DNA of 64,000 nt from Anastatus disparis (taxonomy: Eukaryota > Arthropoda > Insecta > Hymenoptera > Eupelmidae), in contig JAFFSR010000237.1 in assembly GCA_017163975.1 (NCBI GenBank), forward strand, positions 8,494,001 through 8,558,000, in the 5' to 3' direction. Numbering within the stretch: position 1 is the first letter of the stretch; each line of letters starts with the position of its first letter. The position numbers were made by a program, and so were the translations under genes. Shown piece after piece: positions 1-11,900 of this stretch. The notes beneath the pieces were generated by a model that searched no databases, had not been told where the DNA came from, and worked only from the letters and a program-made list of their open reading frames with translations.

Positions 1-3000
1 TATCACTAGCTTCTGTTTCTAATAAAGTTTCATTTGGTATCTGGCATGATTGGGCTGCCAAACGAGTCCATTTTAGTGGTTCTGTTGGCTTTTCTTCTGG
101 TTTAGGCGATAAAATATTTTGAGATTCCCTACGAACGTCAGATAGATCATTAAGATGTAGCAATTGTTCATAGAAAACGGGCTCAAGCTTTGGAGGATCA
201 ACAGCTGTGACGGTTACGTAAAGGCTACTTGGGTATTTATCTCTACTATTTGATTTCCACCATTTGTAAACCTGTAATAATGATACAGAAGATTACTTTT
301 ATTTTCTACCATGAAATTTGTGATAAAATAAAAACTGAATTATAATAATATATACCTCAGCTTTATTCTTTCTAAATTTTCTAAAAGTCTTTTTTGGCCT
401 GTAAAGCTGCAATCGAATTCTTTTATTTACATGTTGAACGCCACTCATTCCAACTGGTCTTAGAAAAGCCCATGCTACTTTGTACCAGCAAGCATCTTTA
501 CCTATAAACATATTGCTACAAGTTAATATTTAAAAAAAATTTCGTTTTTCATATTTTAGCTTACTTACCATATTGATCATAACCAACACTAGCTTCAGAA
601 AATGTTAATAAATCAACGATCTCGAATAGAATCAACAGTGATCCTTTCCCTTCAGTAAGTAAATCTTTGAAATCATGTAAAAAAATTAATTCCTCTTCCC
701 AGATAGGCACCATAGATTGTTTTTCCTTAAAATCAAACTTTCTTGTAATTATCGGTTGCAATGTTTCATTTTCAGTTTCATTTTCCTCTTTATTTTTTAA
801 TTTCAAATACTCTCCCGTATCTGCATAGACAATATGAACTTTGACCATAGGATGTCTCGTTATATAGTCAGCTTCAAGCATATCGGATCGATGAATCTTT
901 ATTGATATATATTTCATCTCTTCTTCAACTTCTTCTAATTCATTCTTTTCTTTCTTTTTATGGCGTTTTTTCGTTTTTGATTTTGTTACTTTTTGGACTG
1001 TTGAACCTTCTTCTGTTGAATTACGCGTCGACGAGCTTGTCGTTTTACGTTTCGTCCGAGAACTTTTTTCACTTGCATCGTCACTTTTTTCTCGTCTCGA
1101 AGATTTGGATTTCGATCTGGATCGCGAGCGATGTGAATCCTTGCGTGACTAAAAAAATAATAATTTTATTATAATTTTTCAATTTTATTTATAAAAATAT
1201 AAAAGACATTTACTGTATGCATCTCTTCATTTGTTGATATCGTCGTTTCATCACTTGATTCCCTTTTAAAAAAATTTGATGGTATGATTTCAATTTTACT
1301 TGAGCTAGATGATTGTCTTGATTTTTTTTCCATGACATTTAGTACAGTCTCTTGTTCTTCATCGTCATCGTCTTCTTCATCCTCCTCATCAACTTCCGTG
1401 GATCTTTTATCTACGGAAAATTTTCGTTTGTTACTAAAACGTCTTTTTGGGATATTTCTTCTTTTAACAAAGTCTAGAGACTCATAAGTTTCGCTTGCAG
1501 ATTTCTCTTTTAAATCGGAATTTTCAGCACTTTCTGCTGCAGCTGGAAGATACTCCTGCAGAATAAAATGATCTTCATTATATTTATTATAAAATTTATC
1601 GCATTTTCTAAAATTTTTAACAATTATGATAAAATACTGTTTTAAGAAGCCTAATTTTTAATAAAATAATTTATACCTGTATTTCTGCAATACTTGGTTT
1701 CCTGTCGCTTGATATTTTTTCTTCTTCTTCGCTCAAAGTAAACGTTTCATCTTCTATATTTTCGATGTTGCTGCTGCTCATTTCAATCTTGGGACTTTGA
1801 TCGTTAATTGTTTCGATTCTTAAAACCTCATCGTGATCAGATGAAAATCCATCATTATCAAATCCCTGATGGTCTTCATTTTTCTTGTGAGTTTTTGATC
1901 TTGGCGCAGCAACAGGTCGTAAAGGTCTAAAAAAAATTTATTTTTTAGATTAATATTATATTTAATTCTAGTTTAAATTTTGCATGATTTATTTTATTTT
2001 ACAAAAATTTAAATTTATTTGAGTTTGTTGAAAAATATAGAAAAAAAATAATAATTTTCAAATCATTATAATATAGACTCTAACCTTGATGACTTTGGTC
2101 TGACTGATTTCTCAGGTTCAGCTGTTGCTGATCTTTTTGGAACAACTGTCTTCTTCACGGTTGATGTTCGAATATCTGCACTAGCTGCTCCCTTAGCCCA
2201 TTGTCTTCTACGTGGTTTCGTGAGATCTTCGACAAGATCAGTCGCTGATATTTCAGCCTTTTCCCATCGTTTTCTTCTGTGCACTGATTCAGCACCTGAA
2301 GTCGGCACAATTTCACTGGGCAATTCTTCAATCGATTTTTCAAGATGTTCCATTGACGAGTGTATTTCAACTTCGCTTTCAGAGTGTCCAAAAAAACCAT
2401 TTTTAGTATTGTTAGTCTTTTTTTCTTTGTTGTCGTGAATTTCTTCGATATACTCCAAAGGTTTGGATATAATTTCTGGAGAAGATCGTTTATCGTCATC
2501 AGAATCTTTTTCTTCGTCGAATGATTTTGAAGTGACGTTCTTTTTTATTACACCAGATTTTTGTTCATTTTCGCAATGTACATCCACGACAACATCCACC
2601 GTTTGTTTATTATCCGATGTAGGAGTATCAATTTTTTCTGCAACCGTAGCAGCTTCAACATCTTCTGTTAATTTAACGTTCTCAGAACGACGGAAAAAAC
2701 CAAATCTTTTTTTTAACGACTGAGCAATGCTCTCTTTTCCTACATTTTGGACTGGTTTCTTAGCTTCCGTAGATTCAATTTGAACAATTGTATTTTCCGA
2801 TTCTTCAATGTCGGATCTTGATGTTGATTTTGATCGATCTTTACGCAGAGATTTTGCTTGATGTTTGGCTTTGTCGCGAATTAATTTTATTCTGGAGCCT
2901 AGATTATGAGGCTCGTCGTCGGATTTTTCATCGGAAGATGAATCGTTTGAACTTTCAACGTGACGAGATTTTGACAATTTTCCGCGATTTTGATTCTTTA

Positions 3001-3025
3001 ATTTGGATGATTTGCGAGGATCCAT
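1..3025 (-). CDS. Ahi1: Jouberin (AHI1) homologue, N-terminal part, runs off left edge
   Basis: Six coding exons read on the minus strand: 2085-3025, 1677-1926, 1214-1555, 569-1148, 356-501 and 1-271. All joins keep frame and give 843 codons. Residues 1-585 are a charged, Ser/Lys/Glu-rich disordered region. From about residue 589 the conserved jouberin block begins (HPMVKVHIVYADTGEYLK, then CWYKVAWAFLRPVG and IRLQLYRP), followed by PLKWTRLAAQSCQIPN, which in AHI1 directly precedes the WD40 repeats. The WD40 and any SH3 domain must lie left of the window. AHI1 is known as a transition-zone protein of cilia, mutated in Joubert syndrome. The start at 3025 is the first ATG after a good acceptor at 3048. 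The family call rests on the conserved block; the N-terminal tail alone would not identify it. Confidence 0.88.
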
Positions 3026-3047
3026 TTCTTATAATAATATTAGCGAA

Positions 3048-4713
3048 CTATAATAATATTTAAATTGTTAATTAACTTTTAAATTTTTTATTATTTAGAC
3101 AAAAAACAATATTTTACTAAATTTTTAAAAATGAATTTTTAACATGTAAAAACAAAATTATGTTGAGAATTTTAGATAAAAAAATGATTTATAAACTTGA
3201 TTAAAAAATTTTTCAAGTCATAACGAATACTTTTTAAACTAAAAATATGACATTAATAAAATTAGAAATACTGGCGCTTTAATTACGAACTAATCCGCAT
3301 ACATAAATTTCAAATTTCAAAAAATAGATGACATAAATTTAAAGAAACGTGTGTGTTCTTCTTATAAAATTGTCTAAATAATTTATGAGCAGTAGGTATA
3401 TTGATTCAACAAATATTGTGTTGTTCTATTTTTAAAAATTAATATATCGACTTGTCATAAAAGTTAAAGAATACACTCTATACTTACCGATTGAAGCGAC
3501 TTCTTAATTTCAACTTATCACAATACAAACGTAATAAATATAGCATTAGTCAACGTATGACTATGCTTGAGATATATATAACTTTGCTTAATAAACTTAG
3601 CACATGGTTTGAAGTATAATGTGTACAGTTCATTAAACTTCATACTTTTTTATATAAATATGTTCTTTGTTTCATTTTTATTTGATTTACATATCAAATA
3701 TCATATTATCACTTTCTTTTTTCATTTAACTTTAAATCTTCAATCAAATAAAATAATTTCATACTATATATAAAAATTTCCCTATAGCATTTTTATTTAA
3801 TTATTATATCACATTGCCTAATTTACAAATTTCATTAAATTTTTTTAAATCTATTGCACAGAATAACAGAAAAAAAATAAAATACTTAAATCCAACTGAG
3901 TATAATATAAGATTCGATCGTAATATGTTAGCCGGTTGTTTTCATAGCGTTGCCAACGCTTACCGTCTGACAGGTGTGTGTTGTTTGCCTGGCGCAGGTA
4001 GCTGCGCTACTGCTTTTAATATACTATCAGCATGGAATATCGTTATACATATACGTTTACGGTAGCATAGTCGACGTTGGAAATATCGATCGATGCAATA
4101 TGTATAGAAAACGTAGGCACCCCCGCATATATACGTACAGGTACGACGAGCGAAGATTGTGCGCTGACTTGTTTTATTATACTTGCAAACTAGTAAGGAT
4201 GTGCTTTTGCTTCATAAGAACTGGCCTATACGCCGAAGATAAATGAGGCTATTGGCCTATGAATATGTTTGCATATGTTCGAGTTTTAGGAAAGCTAGTT
4301 TTTAAAAATATCGTTCGAGAATCTGAAGTTTCGTGGAATAATAAGATTTTGCACTTTATGTATTGGAGTTTTGTTTATAATATAAAGTTTTTTGATAAAA
4401 TTAAGCCAATTAATATAATCTAGAATTTGTTTGTATGTTTAGTTTTTTAATTTTACTTAATTTTAATTTTAAATTTATTTTTGTTCTACCTTTAAAAATT
4501 TGCAATGATTTGATTAAAAAGTATTAAAATGTGTAATTAAGAAATAATCTGTATATATTTAACGTAAAAGTTTTTCTATTATTGATGTATAAAATTTACA
4601 AATTAAATTTTTCGAAATAAACTTTTATATAATTATCTTATTAAATAAATACAATAAAAATAATTAAAAAATAAAAACATTCGAAAAATTTCACAGCTTC
4701 GTATTTTATTCCA
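3048..4713. other. Ahi1 5' leader and spacer to Dnai2
   Basis: No coding gene seen. On the minus strand a splice acceptor at 3048-3049 precedes the Ahi1 start, and a strong donor (CG then GTAAGTA) lies at about 3487, so a non-coding first exon probably begins near 3488 and extends to higher coordinates. Positions 3920-4250 are less AT-rich than their surroundings and could hold the Ahi1 promoter. The remainder (about 4260-4700) is plain AT-rich DNA, presumably the 3' end of Dnai2. Confidence 0.45.
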
Positions 4714-7700
4714 TTATGGAGGTGCGTATTCATTATTGTTAACCTCTGCGCATTCCAGCTCTGATTGCCTAACTCTTTCCTGAAATTAAATTGGAAAAAA
4801 ATGTAATTTCTGCAATATATTGAAAATCTAAATAACGTAAAATAAAATTATTTACAGCTTCGATCGTTGCATTGTATTCTTGTTCGCATTGGATGATGAC
4901 GGGATCTTTAAGATCAGCAAGACTTTTTGAAGGTACAGGTGGTCCATCTCCCGAATCTTGACGTACGGTTTTCAACTTTAATCGTAACTCACGATTTTTC
5001 GCTTCGATTACCTTTTCACGTCGCGTTTCTCTTTCTAGAAGCTGAATATCATATTTTTAATATTAAAAAAAATTTAAAGATTTAGTATTTTCTGCATTAT
5101 ATTATAGAATCGTTTTTTTCTTACACTGACAAAAATAAACTTTTGAAACAAGCAGAATCTTTTTACTCCTAGAAGACAATCTTTGCATTTAACAATACAG
5201 TAGAATTTATTTTTTATTAAAAATAAAATATAATGCATATCTGATTCAAACATAACTTTGCTTGGTCCTAACTAAAGTCTTTTTTAAATACGAAATTGGT
5301 GTAACCAAGATAGTGTTAACATCTAATTACAAGATTTCTTTTGAAAACTAAATGATTTTATATCGTGAGCAAAATTATAAAATTTTTAAACCAAGCCAAC
5401 TTCTATTACATATCAAATTATTTCTATTTAATTTGATGGTTAGAACGTAAGGAGACCGGCGCTCTTGAATTCAAAATTTTATTTTTGTCAGTGTAAAAAG
5501 ATCTTTGCCAAAAATCAATCCATCAAACGCAAAGATCATTAGAACAAAGTTAATACGAAAATAAACTCACAGCGGTCAAGAGTATTTTGTCATTCTTGTG
5601 ATTGGTGTACAAACTTTCGGAAAATTGCAACATATAGACCGCGCCGTTTTTACTACCAACTGCTACTAATTGACCATTCTCATGCGGTCTTATACATGTC
5701 AGAGCTTCGTCGCATACCTAGAGAAGACATTAACACAAATCATTTGTTTTTAATGCTAATTCGAGACAAGCGAAAAGTTGGCCTATATATTTCTACGTTT
5801 AAATAATGATTCTAAATTTGGAGAATATATTTTATGTCTGACAATCAAATTTTCAATGTAACGATAACAGCAATTAACTTTTTACAAAAAAAAATGCAAT
5901 AGACAGTAATACATTTAAAAATAAAAATTTTCAAAAATTATTTATACTAAAACAGATCTATAAAAGTAAATTACCTTCACGCTAAGAACTGGACTATCTT
6001 GTTGTACAATAAGATCCCAAGCATCCAAGGTGCCATCCATTTTCGTAAGGAAGAATACAGAATATCTGGCTGGACTCCAATTTCCAGCAGTAAGAAGAAC
6101 TCCATGACCACTACAATATTTATCATTAATTATTTGTTTTTATTAAATAATTTTTCATTTTTTTTTAAATTTGTTATTATTATAAGTAAAATTTACGGTG
6201 TCCAAACAATGCAAGACTCCTTGCAATCCTCTGACCAAATTCTTGCTGTCCAATCGCCAACTGTTAAGAAATTCTTAAGGAAATTTGGATTTCTTTCGAC
6301 GCTGACAACAGGACCATATTGGGCTTTATTAAATCTAACCGCTAATTTTTCCGGTGGTGTTTTGCCCTTTCTATTTCCCGATATTACCGTACCTATATAA
6401 TATTATCGTAATATTAAAATGATGTTTTAAAAAATTTAACTTAAATGGAAATTTCTTTTAAATATGATAATTGAGTATTACCGTTTTCTAAGCCGCACAT
6501 AAATTTAGTACCGATCGATGACTCAAATTGCAAGGAAGAAACGCCAATCGCCCTATCAAGATCTTGTTCTTCTGGTTTATCCAAATCGATAACAAGTGTT
6601 TCCAACGGTATGCTCAACTTTCTTGTATCCCACCATTTGATCTAAAATTTTTTGTATATTAATTATTATTCAAACGAAAATTAATCACAGTTTCTAATTA
6701 ACAATATAAAAAGTAATTTAAGATTTTCATACTTGACCATCCTTGGAAGCGCTGAAAAATTCCGTGCCAGTTTTCGAATTAATCCAAAGAACTTTGTCAC
6801 ATGGATCCCTATGACTGTTTTCAACCAAACTAGTATCTGTTGGCTCGTCACCCTTACGAATATCCCAGGATGCAACTTGCCCCGTCTTTAAACCGCTAAC
6901 TAATATATTCGCATCTTTAGGATTATATTCCAAAACCAGAAGCGGACAGAATGGTTTTAACCTGAGGAATGGATCGTTTGGATTATCTGAAAAGTAAGAT
7001 TTGTTTAAGATTAAATGTTATACTTATTTATTTTATATTTTTCTATACTTGAAACATGTTTTTTTAGCTTTTAAGTTATGAATTTAAAAGAAACGTTTAC
7101 TTTATCTTATCACCATATCAAAGCGATATCAATAAAAATAAAATATATGAAAATAGTATATAAATAGAAATTGATTTTAATTGACGCAAAAATTTTCAAA
7201 ATTTAATTATTACTACAATACTATTATAATTTCCATCAATAAATGTGAACATACCTACGTCCCATATATACGACATAGTACTGTAATTTTGATTCCTCGT
7301 AAAATCAGTATTACAATGGCTAACGGCAATCCTTGATCCTTGATCAGGTGACCAGGATACATGGGTAACAGGTCGTGTTATTGGTAATGGATCGCGATAA
7401 ACGTTAACTGTACGACAATAGGTACGCTTTACAAGTTGAGTTGGTTCCCTATCTTCGAAATATTGTTGGTATATGTTGCACGCGTTGTTTTGAAGTATGC
7501 AGTGTTCCATTTGCTGATGATAATTAAGCGAAAATTAAAAAGACGGTATTTTATAAAAACTTATAAATTAATTCATTCAAAATAAATTCAAAAAATATTA
7601 ACAAAACCAAAATATTTTTTTTTTAAAAGTTAAAAATATGAAAATTTACAAAATTTATTTAAAAAAAGAATGAATTGTTAATTAAAGAGAAAAATAGTAG

Positions 7701-8441
7701 AAATAAATTACCGGCAATATATGCAGCATGGTAGAAATGTACATATCATCTTTTTCGATTTTACGTCTATAACGTACAGTTTGTTCTCCATCATCTTTAT
7801 TAATGTCTTTAGGCCATCCGCCCTCTACGTGTAGCATGCCACTTTCTTTGTAAGTGGCAGTAGTCGTGTTAACCTAGTACAAAAGTCAAGCTAAAATAAT
7901 AAATAAATTAACACACATTGCTAGATTTTTTCTCTTTAAACTTTTTAATTCAATGTATTAAATAATAATCATCATAATGAAATAAAAGTTTATTAAAATT
8001 GGTTATAATAAAAATGAAATATTTTGAATTATCATCACAATGAAGGGATAAAATTTAATCAATGAATTTTTAAATTTTAATTAAAAGATTATAATGTACA
8101 TCAAAATTAATAAATTAGCTTTAGAATATAGAATAATCATAGGTATACAAAATATATATCCATCGACTCACATTTCAACAAAATTAAATTGAATATTATT
8201 TTTATCAAGTACAACAAAATTAAGACATTAATAAAGCATATTTTTATAATAAATTATTAACCTCATGAGTGGCCCAAGTTTTCGAATATAGTGTACTTCT
8301 TGATACAGGATCAACTTCGATAAAATCAGCACCAAATGTAGGATCGGGTTGTATATCAACTTCGATTTTGTCGCATGGATTAAAGTAACAACGTTTACCA
8401 AACTCTTTGCGCTCTTTAACGTACACATATTGAGTCTCCAT
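4714..8441 (-). CDS. Dnai2: Axonemal dynein intermediate chain 2, outer arm
   Basis: Ten exons on the minus strand: 8262-8441, 7712-7873, 7255-7513, 6733-6986, 6482-6641, 6197-6392, 5975-6110, 5571-5717, 4856-5041 and 4714-4779. They total 1746 nt, 581 residues, close to the roughly 600 of vertebrate DNAI2. The start reads [16 protein letters not shown], the family's typical N terminus. [34 protein letters not shown] and the strongly conserved [16 protein letters not shown] follow. The centre is a WD40 propeller and the C terminus is a basic helical stretch. DNAI2 is an intermediate chain of the outer dynein arm, tethering it to axonemal microtubules. In insects motile axonemes are chiefly in sperm, so testis expression is expected. 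Compared with human DNAI2, the long acidic C-terminal tail is lacking. Intron 8 (5042-5570) hosts a small MITE. Confidence 0.95.
5124..5493. mobile_element. Non-autonomous DNA transposon (MITE), 370 bp, TA target duplication
   Basis: The left end CACTGACAAAAATAAA at 5124 is repeated in inverse orientation at the right end (TTTATTTTTGTCAGTG-like, ending 5493). Both ends are flanked by TA (TTA left, TAA right). The inverted repeat continues imperfectly for about 30 bp. The interior has no coding potential. TA duplication and short terminal repeats suggest a Tc1/mariner-type MITE. It sits within Dnai2 intron 8. Confidence 0.7.
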
Positions 8442-8938
8442 TTTATAATTTTTGTCTTAATTAGTTTAAAAATTTTGATTTATTTACTTATTTTTTTGAT
8501 AATTGTCAAATAAACATTTCTTAAAAATTGTTATAAATCATGATGAATAATTGAGGTTAACATTATTTACGTATTTAGATTCTAAAAAAACCACGTTGTC
8601 ACTGCTTGCTACTGAACTTTGCAGATATGCATTCAATTATTTTGTTCGATTCTTAAAAGGTAGTTTTTATTGTTAATGATTAAAGAAAAGGTTAAAACAA
8701 TATTTGGATTTTGGAAGTTCTTTATTAAACTCGTAACATTTATTTGGAAAACTTTTCGAAATCGTACATACACATGGCATAGCGCATTTTGTTTGATCAA
8801 TAAGGTAAATCTCTAAGGCACACTTTGACCGAATTACAAAAATATGTAATATACTTCAACACACTAAAATTTTTGGTATAAAAAATACAAATATCTTTTA
8901 CAATAAGTTAAAATTTTTTAGGTAATAATTTTAAATTA
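8442..8938. other. Dnai2 promoter side and spacer
   Basis: About 500 bp between the Dnai2 start and the stop of the next minus-strand gene. It must hold the Dnai2 promoter and the 3' untranslated region of the upstream neighbour. AT-rich; no defined element recognised. Confidence 0.4.
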
Positions 8939-11900
8939 TCAATCCTCGTCGACTTTTGCTAATATCGGAAGTTGCGGGTTAAGAATTTGAGTGACGGTGC
9001 ACATCATTTTGTAGGTTTCGATGAACTCTTTACTGCTCGGATCGAATAATTCTTTTAATTTTGGTATCACAGTTTGCATTAGTACTTCTATCAGTTCTGT
9101 TTCGTAAACTTTTCTCTGTACTTTTTGAATTAAATCAAAAAACGCCATCAGTTCGTTTCTATCGGAGTATCTCGTCAGATGCGATCCAAATATACCTTGA
9201 AAAATAAAATTATCAAATTTAAAAATTATAAATGTAAATCTAATTTTTAATACTTATTTTTCATTCTAATTTGTAAAATTAAAAAAAAAAGAAAAATTTT
9301 TTAAAACAAAGTTTGTGAATTTTGTCTGCGTTGCAAAATAACCGTTTTACACATGTTAAACAAGCACGAGAAGACGAGCTTTGCACACTTCGTTAAAAAA
9401 AAGAATTTGATACGCGTGAGCTGTCGTGGGTGATCTTCGCTGGGTATTTTTTCACCCTCGCTTCATTTGGAAAACAAAATATTTACGTGCGAAAATCACC
9501 CACTTCGCACACTTGTATCGAAATGCACTATTTTTTACCTTTCAAGTCTGAAATACATAAGTAATTCCAAACACCATTTGACATCCAATTATTCATACTG
9601 CATCCAAATTCATTATTTAATTCATTGGAATTAGTACGGACAAAAGACATTTCACCAGCTGCAGCCTTAAGATTACATTCAGTGTACGCCGGCTCTAATG
9701 ACACGAATTTTGATTTTAAAATTTTTAATTCACGGTTAGTCAAATCGATTTTTAATGAGCTGTTGCTTATAGCCGCAAATCCAGTCAATAAATCGTGATA
9801 TTTAGTTAAATGAGAAGGCTTCTTTTGCATGCTCTAGAAAAATGATTTAAATTATTTACTTAATCAAATAAATATTTTAAAATAAAATCTATATTGTTTA
9901 AATTTTATTTTTCCATGAAATGAGATAATTTCCTGCAAAGAAAAAACAAATACTTACAATCCTATCAAAATTAGCTAAAAAATTGTTTGCAGACTCTTGT
10001 TGCTTTTTCGTTGCTGCAGCTGTCGTTTCATTAAAAATCTCAGCTTTTATATAAGCATGATAAGTCTTTAAAATTTTGATTAACTGCGGAGGTACGCCAA
10101 ATCTATCCAAACCCTCGACTGCATCGACTAACGTTACAACTTTTTCTTCGATTATCGAGGAAGCATTTTCCGCGTGAATTGGACAGTTACCTTTCAATTC
10201 GGAGGATTTTACTGTTAAAGAGGAAGTAAATTTTTTTATCAACCTATCTAACTCACTTAATGTTTCAACCTCGTCGCTTTTTGCAAGTGTATTAGTAGAT
10301 TTATTTACAGCCTTTACAGTTACTGGTTTTACGCTATTTGAAAAAAAAGAGCACGTTTTTATTTATTCATACAAAAATTAAATAATTTATAGACAAAATT
10401 TTTTTTCAAATCACCTTGGTGCAACTTTTCTCAAATCATTTTGACTCTTTGACTTTTGCTTACTCTCGATTGGTTTAGCATTCCTTAAACTTAGTTTATT
10501 AGCTAAAATAAAATTTGTCGTTGGTTTTGTTGGCTTGGCTGTCGTTATCTGTGCCAAAATGTTATCTTTCGATGGTTCGATTAAAACTTTGCTATAAACA
10601 CCCTGTCTCCTTCCAGTGGGTCTAACATTGTTATCAAAATCCTTTGATCTCGTTGTCGATGCGCTGCGGCGCGTGTTACTTTTATTGCGTACAGTCGCGC
10701 TTGATCTTTGTTGGGAAATGCTGCGCCTTGTACGCGGACTATTTTCTTTGCCAAGATTTGTTTTTGTCTCTTTTGTCGTTGGTGGAGGATGAAGAGGTAC
10801 TTTAATTGGCGGCTTTTTGCTTGAATAAATTTCACGGATATCTGGTTTACGAGCAGTTTGACGTTCTTTGTACAAATTTGCAGCAAGTTTTTCACGCAAT
10901 TGCTGGGAGTGCAATACTGTTTTACCAATTTCCGCTGCTATTTCTTCAGCTTTTTCTTCTGACGTTAAGAACTACAATGATTATAATTAATAGGTTTAAA
11001 TTAAATGTCTGTATTTTAGATTTTCAAAAAAAAATTTTATGAATACATATAAAAAAAAATAATTTTATGAATTCTGATAAAATATTAAAAAGTAGCTTTA
11101 CATAACTAATTGAAGGCCCGGATGCAATAAGGGCATTTACGCTCGGAGCACGCAAAACTGAAGTCACTTGGTAGTAAAAATTTCATTTTCTTCAAATAAA
11201 TTTCAAAAAATTTGACGTTGTAAAACTCATCATGCCGCATCTTTTTTATATTAACAGTTTTTTTATAAAATTTTTATTTTTCAAGAAAAAAATTAAAAAC
11301 AAGAAAATTTTTTACATTAAATTTCAATACTTTTTTAAACTTAAATCGTTGTAATTCGAGTAAATATTAACCGATTTTGCTGAAATTTGAAATATATTTT
11401 CTAAATATCATAGCGAAACTTATGATAGTTATAAAAAATGTTAATTCTCAAATTGTTAGTCGCAATTGTTTATTAATTAATACAAATTACAAATTGTGCG
11501 TTTATAATGTACTCGAGAAAAAAGTATCGAGGGAACTTTCAAGTACAAGAAACTTGTAGCGAGAAAGTTTTTGGTTTTTGTATAAAGAAGATTTGTGGAA
11601 AGTTTCAAATCGATTGATAAATAATTAAAAAAGATATAACAACATTTACAAGTAGCGCGCATGCGGTCGAGCGCTGCAGTTTTCTTATAAGTTAGATTCT
11701 CAGTGAATATTACGTCAACTGAATGACTCTTGGTAATATTATTTGGGAAAAGCAATAATACAAATATAACAATATGATATTTATTAAAAGTAAATAAACA
11801 TATAAATAAACAAACAAATAAATAAATAAACAAAAGTCTGTAATGTCATTATTTAATAATTAAATAATTACATTACAGATTTTTGTTTAATACTGATTTT

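Noticed and set aside
902..1174. Plus-strand frame rich in Leu/Ser/Phe
   Set aside because: It is the antisense shadow of the Lys/Glu-rich Ahi1 exon 4.
8600..8640. RFX X-box in the Dnai2 promoter (GCTTGCTACTGAAC)
   Set aside because: The second half-site mismatches the consensus at a fixed position; too weak to call by eye.
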